Below are positions 45,501-52,825 of a DNA stretch of 64,000 nucleotides, piece by piece. Positions within the stretch are counted from its first letter, which is position 1, and every line of letters starts with the position of its first letter. The stretch comes from Bradyrhizobium sp. SRL28 (GTDB lineage: Bacteria; Pseudomonadota; Alphaproteobacteria; Rhizobiales; Xanthobacteraceae): the NCBI RefSeq assembly GCF_018596315.1, contig NZ_JAHEAG010000002.1, forward strand, positions 496,001 to 560,000, read 5' to 3'. The notes under the pieces are model-generated. The model did no database searches and was not told the DNA's origin. It saw only the letters and a list, made by a program, of their open reading frames with translations. The position numbers were made by a program, and so were the translations under genes.

Positions 45501-45840
45501 AGCCATCGAAGCAGGCAACGGTCTCAGTAATGCAGCGGCGGTAGCCGGCGATGATTGCACCGAAGTCTTCGGGATCGAGCCCCGCGGAAAGCGCAGTCGA
45601 TCCGACCAGGTCACAAAACAGTACCGTAAGCTGGCGGCGCTCGATCGGGCGCGAGTCCGGTGCTGTCGGTGCTGCCGCGAGAGAATCCACGCGCAATTTG
45701 GTCCCGCAGTCGCCGCAAAACTTGTTCAGGGCTGGGTTCACCGCGCCACAGGCCACACAGCGCCGCACTACCGCCGCTCCGCACAGCCCACAGAATTTCC
45801 TTTGCTCCGGCACTTCGGCTGCGCAATTCGTGCAGTGCAT
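42520..45840 (-). CDS. Multidomain zinc-ribbon / class III cyclase / AAA-type ATPase / TPR-like regulator
   Basis: The 1106-residue protein has four parts. First is a double zinc ribbon (residues about 1-50) with four CxxC pairs, starting CTNCAAE. Second is a class III nucleotide cyclase domain (about 68-240) with metal Asp in LFCDLVGSTAL and RHHGDGAVVYFGYP, and GDTPNLAARLQ. Third is a predicted ATPase domain (about 270-600) with Walker A GEAGIGKS and VIFEDAHWADPTS as Walker B. Last is a helical repeat region (about 680-1106) resembling TPRs. This is the SARP-like ATPase-cyclase architecture common in bradyrhizobia. It should make cyclic AMP under control of a ligand or partner sensed by the helical part; the signal is unknown. 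Confidence 0.9.
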   Translation of the reverse strand: MHCTNCAAEVPEQRKFCGLCGAAVVRRCVACGAVNPALNKFCGDCGTKLRVDSLAAAPTAPDSRPIERRQLTVLFCDLVGSTALSAGLDPEDFGAIIAGYRRCITETVACFDGFVARHHGDGAVVYFGYPHAHEDDPERAVQASLAIVEAVAALPAKEKLSARIGVATGVALVGDMSDSAISEEHGILGDTPNLAARLQSLAQPGAVVISGRTKTIAGPQFEYLDLGKVEIKGLAKPVAAWQVAGKTAVTSRSHALQSSDLLPLIGRDEEMELILSRWKRARSGEGQVVLLSGEAGIGKSRLAVALLEQLAREPHIRLRCFCSPQHTDSTLYPVIGETLRAARFAHDDSQQVKMDKLDALLAQSSTPPQDAALFAEMLSLPNDGRYPPVEVEPQLRRQKTLKALGSQLEALARINPVLVIFEDAHWADPTSLELFARAVDLAVSHRLLILVTFRPEFSPSLTGRPHVTELTLHRLAPCDIDFLIERVVGNRSLPAGVRRDIIERTDGIPLFAEEMTKAVLDAEGESDAQRAFAAGPTPVVAVPASLQASLMSRLDRLGPAKNVAQVGAAIGRAFPHMLLAALVRKKEELDSDLDRLIAAGLLFRHGTPPHASYLFKHALVQDVAYSTLLREPRRALHARIAEILESQFPEIAESQPELLARHCTKADLIEKSARLWGKAGQRSQERSALVEAAEQLGQALEQIETLPSTSDLRREQIILQVALLNTLMHVKGYGAPETKAAVAQVRALIEQAERLGEPPDDPSLLLSALFGQWIVNFINFNGDVARELAARFLVLGEKEGAAVPLMIGHRTMASTLALVGDIVEARAHYNEALALYRPAEHRRLMTRFGQDLRVTCLAFRSMASWLLGYPEAALDDADCALAEARQIDHAATLMFTLNFPILVNTYCGNYDAANEHLEELVVLAEQKGAPFRKAEGVLRRGYILTLTGEATKAVEIVTSGIDLWRSAGSTIFTPEQEFMLAIAHADSGQFDDAWRCIDEAMTAMHATKERWCEAEAHRVAGEIALKSPQRDVAKAQACFERSLILARAQQAKSWELRAAMSLARLLSDQGKRQTARDLLAPIYDWFTEGFDTSDLRKAKALLSDLH

Positions 45841-46027
45841 CGAACCTCAACGGATGTCGGTAAGGCCGCTACAATGCGCCAGAAGTCGAGTGTTCCATGT
45901 GATCCTGGTCACAACTTTGGGTTCCGTGCTGCCCTCGATACCGGACTTCCTCAGGCCGCTTGTTTACGTCTGAAAGTCCAAAGGCGGACGAGAGTATCGC
46001 TCAGCGACCGGATCAGTCGCGTGCCAT

Positions 46028-47053
46028 TCAATCCCGGCGTGCCGCTTCCCAATCCTTTGCGGCCTTCACCAACCGTTCGAAAGCTGCGCCGCTTTCGAGC
46101 AGCGCACGTTTAAGCGCGGGCTCGAGCGGCGCTTCGTTGCCTGCATCGTCGAGCGGCATCCTGTCCGCACGCACTGCCGTCATCAAGCGGGCAATCTCGC
46201 CTGCCGCGTGGGCCGGTGTGTGCAGCAGCACCAACCGGCGCATCGGCATGGGGTTGTTCGGCACGTGACAGTTATCGCAGTGCGCGTCGCGCATCCGCAG
46301 CGCCATCGTCCTGTAGGTCGAGTCGAGGTCTGCCAGATAGGGATTGTCTTTCCGGAACAGGCCGTCGAAGAGCGTCACGCGCGGCTGGATGCGTCCCTCC
46401 TTGTCCATCCACATCCATTTGCCATCGAACTTAGGCCATATCGGTTGCGTGGAGACAACAGGGCTGTTGCTGCCTCGCTCGGTAAATTGCCCGATGACGA
46501 TCTTCGCGGTCTTTGGATTGACCCAGAGCAGAACCGAATTGGCGGCCTGATAAACACCCCACTTCGCCTCCAGGTGCCAGAACGGATAGGGGAACTGCCC
46601 GGGCGGCAACAGGTTGCGGAATCCTGCCTGCAGACGGATCAGGTACAATCGCTCGCGCTCGACGTACTCGGTGCTGTATTCGCCGCTGTACATGAACAGC
46701 GAGAGGTAGAGGCCGGTAATCACATCGGGCGCAAACTGCGTGAGATTGGTGTCCTCGAGCGCTGCCCGGGCGTCCTGATTCCGGCGGCCCCACAGGAGCG
46801 TCGGCGCAAGGCTGCGCCGCAGCGCGGAGTCACCGAACAGGCTGCGCCGGCATCGGTCGAAGGCTGCCTGGTCCGAGGGTGAAGCAGGCGGACAGACCTG
46901 CTGCAACTCGAGTGCGACCTCGGAGGCCATCCGCGCGATCTGATCGGTAAGGTCGGGCAGATCGTCGTCGATGTCAGCGGCATCAGCGGCAAGGAAGGCG
47001 GTAAGCAGCAGCGCACCGCCGGTTACCAGGCGCCTTGAGATGGCACCGAACAT
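46028..47053 (-). CDS. Periplasmic CxxCH (putative cytochrome c) protein paired with the haloperoxidase-like gene
   Basis: The 341-residue protein has a signal peptide (about 1-25, GALLLTAFLAADAA) and a mostly helical body with WPKFDGKWMWMDKEGRIQP in the middle. A c-type haem motif HCDNCH sits near residues 258-263, and a possible distal Met is in RADRMPLDD about 40 residues on. It lacks the short class I cytochrome layout, since the haem motif lies late in the chain. I do not recognise a named family. Its ATG lies four bases after the stop of the haloperoxidase-like gene, so they are almost certainly co-translated and may form a periplasmic redox pair. Confidence 0.75.
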   Translation of the reverse strand: MFGAISRRLVTGGALLLTAFLAADAADIDDDLPDLTDQIARMASEVALELQQVCPPASPSDQAAFDRCRRSLFGDSALRRSLAPTLLWGRRNQDARAALEDTNLTQFAPDVITGLYLSLFMYSGEYSTEYVERERLYLIRLQAGFRNLLPPGQFPYPFWHLEAKWGVYQAANSVLLWVNPKTAKIVIGQFTERGSNSPVVSTQPIWPKFDGKWMWMDKEGRIQPRVTLFDGLFRKDNPYLADLDSTYRTMALRMRDAHCDNCHVPNNPMPMRRLVLLHTPAHAAGEIARLMTAVRADRMPLDDAGNEAPLEPALKRALLESGAAFERLVKAAKDWEAARRD

Positions 47054-47057
47054 CGGC

Positions 47058-48278
47058 CTACGGCGCCGGCTTCATGTAATTTGCCAGGAGATGGTTGGCG
47101 ACCTTGCGACCCATCGCATCTCCGACTTCCAGCGAATTGCGGTAATGAATGCCGCCCCAAATGCGCACCTCTTTGTGCTCCTGGGCCATCTGCGCAAAGC
47201 TGGTGAATTTGCGTGAAAGGCGCGCGTCGGAAGTATCGGTCGCGACGAAGTCTTCCGTCCCGCTGCCGAAAACAGCTTCCAGAACGGCTCGCGCCGCACC
47301 CGCGTTGATCCCCGCCTGAGACGGGTATTCGGGATGCATCGGCGTGGCGTTCAGAGGCTGCCAGCCCGCGTCGCGTTCAGTCGCATCGTTGCCGTCCTGG
47401 TCGCCGTTGCGGATCGCGGTGATCGGCCGCCAGAAATTGTATTGGAATTTGGCGTCCCAATCGACAATGAAGCAATTGGCGAGAGCCATGGACATCAGTG
47501 CGAACACGCGCGCGCTTTCTGCCACAGGCTGGTTATGACGAGCGGAAGCCTGCCTGGCCGCCTGGAACCATGCGGGCCCAAGGTTGGCCTGTGTCCAGAA
47601 GCGCACGGCGTCGGACTGCGCGTCGGTCCGCTTCGTGCTTTTCACTCCGCCCATTTCCTTGGTTTCGTTGTAATCGCGCGCGTAAAGAGCACTGTTGAGG
47701 GCCGGGGGCGGAGCCGGGCGGAATTGGCTTGCACTGTCCAAGCCCCACGGCTTGGCCGTCGCATATTGAGGGAAGAGCGGCGGCGTGGTCGGCACCCATA
47801 CGCCGGGCGTGGTGAGCGGGCGGTATGTATCAGGCGTGTTTGTTGCGTCGCTCTGCCGTTCCGTGAAAACGGCGTCCGCAACTTTCTTGCCTAAATCAAT
47901 ACCCGCAGCCCGTGCGGGGTTGTCCGGAATGGTTTTCGTCGTCTCCGCGAAGGCTGCGTCAATCCGTTCCTTCTGGCCGGGATACTGGCGCATGAGAATT
48001 TCGCGGGCAGCCGCCGCTGCAGCGGCCTCGGCTGAGGCGTTCGGGTCAGTCGGAAGCTCCGGTATGTAACGCGAATATCGGTTCTGCACCGAGTTGATCG
48101 CGTCAGACATGGACACATTTACCAGCGCCATGCTGCGCGTCCACGGATTGCCGCCCACGTTGACCGCCTTCATCACGTCCATTGCGGTGTTGTTCCAGTC
48201 GCCGATGACGTCCGCATGGACTGGCGTATTGGCTGAAATGAGGGCCAGGCCGACGATTGCAGATTTCAGCATGTTCAT
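47058..48278 (-). CDS. Vanadium-haloperoxidase/PAP2-fold protein with an altered active site
   Basis: The 406-residue secreted protein (signal about 1-23, AIVGLALISANTPVHA) has the helical vanadium-dependent haloperoxidase fold. The vanadate-binding block KFQYNFWRPITAIR, with Lys and Arg, is present. The second block reads MHPEYPSQAGINAGAA, where relatives have a catalytic His in HPEYPSGH or HPEYPCAHC; here Ala occupies that position. The third block GIHYRNSLEVGDAMG keeps the His that would bind vanadium. The enzyme may therefore be inactive as a haloperoxidase or use another residue. AAGGAGG lies directly before the ATG at 48278, which decides the start over 48341. A CxxCH protein follows four bases downstream. 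Confidence 0.85.
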   Translation of the reverse strand: MNMLKSAIVGLALISANTPVHADVIGDWNNTAMDVMKAVNVGGNPWTRSMALVNVSMSDAINSVQNRYSRYIPELPTDPNASAEAAAAAAAREILMRQYPGQKERIDAAFAETTKTIPDNPARAAGIDLGKKVADAVFTERQSDATNTPDTYRPLTTPGVWVPTTPPLFPQYATAKPWGLDSASQFRPAPPPALNSALYARDYNETKEMGGVKSTKRTDAQSDAVRFWTQANLGPAWFQAARQASARHNQPVAESARVFALMSMALANCFIVDWDAKFQYNFWRPITAIRNGDQDGNDATERDAGWQPLNATPMHPEYPSQAGINAGAARAVLEAVFGSGTEDFVATDTSDARLSRKFTSFAQMAQEHKEVRIWGGIHYRNSLEVGDAMGRKVANHLLANYMKPAP

Positions 48279-48466
48279 CGTTGCCTCCTTCGAAAAGTTG
48301 AATTTTCGGACGACTGCCAATGCGGTGTGAATGTACCTCACTATTCATCTTGTCGTGCGCGCAGCCGCATCCGCGCCCGTTACGCGAAAGCGTCGCCCAA
48401 CTGCTAAGGGTCCATTATAAATTTCGCCAAGCAGCCGATTGCGGCGGCACCTAGCGAGCGTCGAGC

Positions 48467-48691
48467 CTATTGCTCAGGCGTGTGCGTTGGCGAAGCTGAT
48501 ATCGCGGACCAGCGCTCGTCAAAACTCGCAGTCGGGAGCTCGTTCGCGTCAACCGGAAGGCTTTTCGACATAGTCGGGCCGGCGGCGACGACAATACCCT
48601 CGGGCGAGTGCGACCTCATGGTAGCGGCAGTTGCGGCAACAGCGAGCAGAGCGACAGCCACGAACCCGGTAATCGTTCGATGCCTCGTCAT
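48467..48691 (-). CDS. Small secreted or membrane-anchored protein, unknown
   Basis: The 74-residue product begins MTRHRTITG and has one hydrophobic stretch (about 8-25, FVAVALLAVAATAATM) that may be a signal peptide or anchor. A short polar tail rich in Ser, Pro and Glu follows. AGGAGG stands seven bases ahead of the ATG at 48691, which is the main support. The family is not recognised. It is a single gene between the haloperoxidase-like unit (188 bases away) and the C13 peptidase. Confidence 0.55.
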   Translation of the reverse strand: MTRHRTITGFVAVALLAVAATAATMRSHSPEGIVVAAGPTMSKSLPVDANELPTASFDERWSAISASPTHTPEQ

Positions 48692-49019
48692 CAGAACCTC
48701 CTGTGGTCCCGAAAGCCCCTTAGCGTGGGTCACCGGAACCTCGCGAAGGTTCAACGACTAAACGAGAAGTCTGGATTGCACAGATCCGACAACGAAGCTG
48801 TCCCGAATGCAAAACGGCACAGACTGGACTCAGTGCGTAAACGCCTAAGAGTAGTCTGCCAACGTCCACGTTGGTGCGCTTCCCGACTCAGGTCGCCCAT
48901 CGTGAGGTCCGCAAAGAACCGCAAAGCGGATTCCGAGAAGGACCAACGGTGGAGCAATAACTGGAGCCAGTTTCGCTTTATTTCGCCGGCGATGGCGTCG
49001 CCGAAGGCGGCCCGGTCGG

Positions 49020-49763
49020 TCAAGGGCGCGAAATGAGCAACGGCTGCACGTTTTCGCCGCCTTCCATGAGGGGATTCGATGGCTCGAAGCGCTCGCGCAC
49101 TTCTCGCTTTTTGACGAGCGAGCGCGCAACAACAAAGGCGTCCTTTAGGCTTCCAGCTTGCCGGAGTGCTACATTAAAAAAGGCGTTGCCGAAATAGGTC
49201 CATTTGGCTTTGTCCCGGCAGCCGAACGATGGATGGTCGGCGTCGGCCGCGGTGATTACCAGCGTATCGGGGTTCGCGAGCCGAGGAATAAAGACCCCGG
49301 CATAGCAGGCCGAAATGACCACCACCTTGTATCGCATGCCGGTCCGCGCCAGCATGTAGGCGAGATTAGACGGCGTGAGCGTTTGCGTAAGCCGCCCCGC
49401 TTTGACTGCAAGGCCGGCGCGGGAGCCGTGCGAAGTGAGAATCAAAAACAGAATGTCGTTGTTGGCGTCCATCCCGTTGGCCGCCGCTTGCAAGGACATG
49501 GCCAGGCCTTCGATCGTTGCACGTCCGCCTTTTTTCGAATTGTATTGCACGTTGATCGGGTCGCCTCCGAAACGGCCCGCTACGACCCGTGCTGCGCCGG
49601 TCGCCTCGCTTCTAAACACGCCTTGATCGCCGAAAAGGCCGAAGGACACGACGCTCACCTTGCGAGCATCCTCAACGGCGTGCACCGTCGAAACCGACGG
49701 CGCAACGGTCAAAACAAAAGCAATGAGCGGAGCGCCGATCCGGCTGATCCAACGTGGATACAC
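49020..49763 (-). CDS. Secreted C13 (legumain/caspase-fold) cysteine peptidase
   Basis: The 247-residue protein has an N-terminal signal (IGAPLIAFVLTVAPSVSTVHA, cleavage near 29) and a caspase-hemoglobinase fold typical of peptidase family C13. The catalytic His is in FLILTSHGSRAGL and the nucleophile Cys in KVVVISACYAGVFIP, at the usual strand ends. Such folds cleave after Asn, Asp or Arg depending on the family; bacterial C13 members are little characterised. The start is a GTG at 49763, without a strong Shine-Dalgarno. No clear maturation partner is encoded, though a small acidic protein gene lies 90 bases upstream on the same strand. Confidence 0.82.
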   Translation of the reverse strand: MYPRWISRIGAPLIAFVLTVAPSVSTVHAVEDARKVSVVSFGLFGDQGVFRSEATGAARVVAGRFGGDPINVQYNSKKGGRATIEGLAMSLQAAANGMDANNDILFLILTSHGSRAGLAVKAGRLTQTLTPSNLAYMLARTGMRYKVVVISACYAGVFIPRLANPDTLVITAADADHPSFGCRDKAKWTYFGNAFFNVALRQAGSLKDAFVVARSLVKKREVRERFEPSNPLMEGGENVQPLLISRP

Positions 49764-49852
49764 AACTTCACCAATGCATTTTTCAACAGGTCACGTGAAA
49801 GAGCCCGATTCTCTTTGCGCGCGGGCAACTACTTCCGAAACTCAGCCCATCC

Positions 49853-50029
49853 CTAGTCTTCGTCCGGTTCGCGCACGACCGGCGGTTCGTCGGCATCGTT
49901 CTCTTCCTCTTCGTCCTCATCCTCTTCGTCCTCATCAGGATCTCGGGGCGGCATCGTGTTGCCCATGATCACGAAGGGACTCCAGTTGATCAACCCGGTT
50001 GAAAATTCCTCGGGGATGTGTGGGGTCAT
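49853..50029 (-). CDS. 58-residue highly acidic small protein
   Basis: The product starts MTPHIPEEFSTGLINWSPF and ends in an extremely acidic tail (about residues 30-58) with runs of Asp and Glu such as DEDEEDEDEEEEND. The net charge is strongly negative, and no signal peptide is present. GAGGAG eight bases before the ATG at 50029 is the main evidence for translation. The acidic tail may bind calcium or a basic partner; this is inference. It precedes the C13 peptidase on the same strand by 89 bases and follows the serine hydrolase gene by 136 bases. Confidence 0.6.
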   Translation of the reverse strand: MTPHIPEEFSTGLINWSPFVIMGNTMPPRDPDEDEEDEDEEEENDADEPPVVREPDED

Positions 50030-50165
50030 GCTGTTACTCCTCGGGTGTGGACCCTGGGCGGATTTTACAACCTCTGATCCGCTTTGCGCATGAGGGGTAG
50101 CGCCGCACTTGATCGCCAGCGAGACCATGCTGACTTCGGCAATGGGTCAAGCGGGCGAGATCCTC

Positions 50166-51647
50166 TCATTTTTGTGCTTTCGGCACCGCCTCGATCAACA
50201 GCGCGAGCGCCTTGCTGAAGCCTGAACCGGCGTACAATTCGCCCCGATAGTGCCCGAGACGCACGACGACGAGATCGTGCGAGGGAATGATCAGCGTGGT
50301 CTGCCCGCCAGCGCCCGCCATGTAATAGGCATCGCGCGGGACTGGATATTGCCCATCGCCGTTGAGCCAGAAAAAAGCTCCATAGATCGGCCGATTGTCC
50401 GCGGCCCAGGCAGGCGCAAGCGTGCTGACGAATGTGGTGTAGCCCTCTGGCAGAATGCGCTCACCGTTCCAAACGCCCCCCTGAAGAAAGAGATTGCCAA
50501 GCCGCGCCCAATCGCGCCCGGAGCCCACCTCATAACCTTGCCCTAGAAAATTTCCGAACGGATCAGTTTCGATCACCATGGTACGGATGCCGAGCTTGTC
50601 GAACAGCACCCGCTGCGGAAATGAGAGATATTCGTCGCCGCGTTTTTCGACACCGAGCCGGATCAGATAATTGATCAGGACCGGATCGGTGTTGCGATAG
50701 CGTCCGACCGTGTTGGGAGGCCATTGCAATGGCCGTGTCGCCGCGTAGTGAAAGGAATTGATGCCGCCGGTATAAAGATAGACGTGATCCGGGTAAGGCC
50801 CCGTTGGGTCGTAATCCGGGTCTTGGGGCGCCCTGATCCGAAGTCCGCTCGACATGTGAAGGAGATCCGCAATGCGTATTTTGGCGCGCGGGTCGCCGGG
50901 CGTTTGCCATTCAGGGATCGGTGCCGGCTGGCCCAAATCATAAACGCCGTCTTTGACCAGAATGCCAAAGAGCGCTGCCGTAATGCTCTTGCCCATGGAC
51001 CAGCTTTCGAGCGGCGTCTGCGCCGTAACACCTTCCGCGTAGCGCTCGGCAATGAGGCGGCCTTTCCACGTCACAACGAACGCCGCGGTCAATCCTTCGG
51101 CCGGCTGGAACGCGGCATTCACGGCAGCTTTGAGTTTCCCGGCATCGATCTCTGTCGGCAACGGCTCCTGCGGCAGCAGGTCGCCCATGGGCCACAGTTG
51201 GGCCGCAGGATCGGGCAATCGGCTCTTGACGGCGACCGGCTTGAAATTCATGGCGCTCTGGCCGACCGGGAACGTGACGCAACCCTGACTCCCGAGATAT
51301 CTGGCCGTCCGGGTCACGCCATTAGGGAGCGTGACGTGGACCGCCTTGTTGGCGCGATCGATGACCGGCTTACCGAGTTTCGCGCGCTGTCCGTAGGGTG
51401 CCGTGAAAAACCCAACATTTTCGGCCGCGAAATCGGGCGCAAGGCCAGTCATGAATACAGCTGAGCACATGACCTTCGCAAATCCTGCGGCATGATGCGT
51501 CAAGGGGTCGCCTGGCGGCGGTACGTAGGGCGTATCGAGTTCGAATGATTTCGCGCGGGCGATGAGCGCGTCTCTGGTGGTAGCCTGCGCGGCCGCCACC
51601 GTACCGGCGAGAGCCACAAGAATCGTCGCCAGAAGACGCTTATTCAT
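50166..51647 (-). CDS. Secreted serine hydrolase, beta-lactamase/esterase-like
   Basis: The 493-residue periplasmic protein has a signal peptide (LLATILVALAGTVAAAQA, cleavage near 22) and the class C beta-lactamase-type fold. The Ser-x-x-Lys nucleophile is in ESWSMGKSITAAL near residue 213 and the Tyr-x-Asn motif is YRNTDPV. A C-terminal GAGGQTTLIIP takes the place of KTG. It resembles 6-aminohexanoate-dimer hydrolases and EstB-type esterases. The N-terminal 150 residues form an additional domain with two Cys (VMCSAV and GCVTFP) that could be disulfide-linked. The substrate is unknown. Confidence 0.88.
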   Translation of the reverse strand: MNKRLLATILVALAGTVAAAQATTRDALIARAKSFELDTPYVPPPGDPLTHHAAGFAKVMCSAVFMTGLAPDFAAENVGFFTAPYGQRAKLGKPVIDRANKAVHVTLPNGVTRTARYLGSQGCVTFPVGQSAMNFKPVAVKSRLPDPAAQLWPMGDLLPQEPLPTEIDAGKLKAAVNAAFQPAEGLTAAFVVTWKGRLIAERYAEGVTAQTPLESWSMGKSITAALFGILVKDGVYDLGQPAPIPEWQTPGDPRAKIRIADLLHMSSGLRIRAPQDPDYDPTGPYPDHVYLYTGGINSFHYAATRPLQWPPNTVGRYRNTDPVLINYLIRLGVEKRGDEYLSFPQRVLFDKLGIRTMVIETDPFGNFLGQGYEVGSGRDWARLGNLFLQGGVWNGERILPEGYTTFVSTLAPAWAADNRPIYGAFFWLNGDGQYPVPRDAYYMAGAGGQTTLIIPSHDLVVVRLGHYRGELYAGSGFSKALALLIEAVPKAQK

Positions 51648-51874
51648 GTTCCCTCCCGCGAAAACGAACGATAATCGTTTGATTCAATTGCTGCGCATGC
51701 AACACATCAATATGCTTTAGCGCGTATCTCAGTCAGAGTATGGGCCAGCACTCGCGGCGCAGGATATCAGATCGGTGGCACAACCGCTCGGCCGCTGGCT
51801 ACGGCCGCTCATCTCTCAATCGCGGACATTGCCACTTTGGCTCGGCAGGTCCGTTTGACTCGGGGCAGGTGACG

Positions 51875-52324
51875 ATGCGTGCCGTTTACCGTCTGGCGAC
51901 GCGCGAGGACGCAAGCCGCCTCTACGTCATTCGACGTCGATCGATCCTTGAACTCGCGCCTCCAACGATGCCGGCCGCCGAGGCGCAGGCGTGGGCGTCG
52001 AAGCTTACGCGCTCCGGGATGGAGCGAAAGCTGCATGAGCTGGAAGTGTGGGTTGCCGAGGTCGATGGCGTCGTCGCCGGATGGGGGGCCATTCGCGGCG
52101 ACACGCTGGAGGGCTTGTATGTGGCAGCCGAATTTGCCGGGCAGGGCGTAGGCGCCGGATTGCTCGGTATGCTCGAAGGACTGATGCGCGAACGCGGGTT
52201 CCCGTCAGTGCAGGCAGAGGCAAGCCTGAACGCCCGAGGTTTCTACCTTCGTCGCGGCTACCGGGTGACCGGTCCTCAAACGCCGGAAGGCGCCTGGCCC
52301 ATTGCGAAAGAACTTCCGGGCTGA
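51875..52324 (+). CDS. GNAT-family N-acetyltransferase
   Basis: The 149-residue single-domain acetyltransferase starts MRAVYRLATREDASRLYVIR. The acetyl-CoA loop EFAGQGVGAGLLGMLEGL has the R/Q-x-x-G-x-G/A form, and ASLNARGFYLRRGYRVTG is the C-terminal strand-helix. I chose the ATG at 51875, with GGGGCAGG ahead of it; the frame open from 51740 lacks any family match in its first 45 residues. It is unrelated in sequence to the other GNAT gene of the window. Acceptor unknown. Confidence 0.85.
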   Translation: MRAVYRLATREDASRLYVIRRRSILELAPPTMPAAEAQAWASKLTRSGMERKLHELEVWVAEVDGVVAGWGAIRGDTLEGLYVAAEFAGQGVGAGLLGMLEGLMRERGFPSVQAEASLNARGFYLRRGYRVTGPQTPEGAWPIAKELPG

Positions 52325-52487
52325 AAACCGCGGCGGGGGGAGAATAAGTGCGTTGGGCGGCGGCCTGGTTTTGGCGGCTGTTTAAACCGTTCGCGGCGCT
52401 TGATTTTCGCCTCGCGAGGGGCGACTTTGGCGCCCGCTTGGCCGGGCTGATCTGAGCCCTCGCGGCGGGTTGTCAGGAGGATATTGC

Positions 52488-52817
52488 GTGGCGGACCATC
52501 AGGTGCACGATTTGACCCCGGAAGACGTTTCCAGGGGGATGGCGGAAGGGCGCTATCTTCTGGTCGACGTTCGCGAACCCAACGAGGTCGCGGTGGAAGC
52601 CTATCCGGATGCTGTGGTCGTTCCTCTCCAGACCTTCGATCCGGCGGCCATTCCGGACCCGCAGGGAAAGCAGGTGGTTTTCGCCTGCCGTTCGGGCAAG
52701 CGCTCGGTGACAGCCTCGCTGGCCGCCCAGGCGGCGGGCCTTCCCTATGACAAGCATCTTGCCGGTGGCATCATCGGCTGGAAGGCAGCGGGTTTGCCGA
52801 CCAAAACCGGCGGCTGA
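52488..52817 (+). CDS. Rhodanese-domain protein
   Basis: The 109-residue protein is one rhodanese (sulfurtransferase) domain. It begins VADHQVHDLTPEDVSRGM and has the CH2A block LLVDVREPNEVAV. The active-site Cys is in VVFACRSGKRSVTAS, and the end AGGIIGWKAAGLP matches single-domain rhodaneses. It has no signal peptide and should transfer sulfane sulfur in the cytoplasm. The GTG start at 52488 has a perfect AGGAGG seven bases ahead and is preferred over the 52470 ATG. The aminotransferase gene begins eight bases after its stop, so they are probably one transcript. Confidence 0.9.
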   Translation: MADHQVHDLTPEDVSRGMAEGRYLLVDVREPNEVAVEAYPDAVVVPLQTFDPAAIPDPQGKQVVFACRSGKRSVTASLAAQAAGLPYDKHLAGGIIGWKAAGLPTKTGG

Positions 52818-52825
52818 TCCCTACC

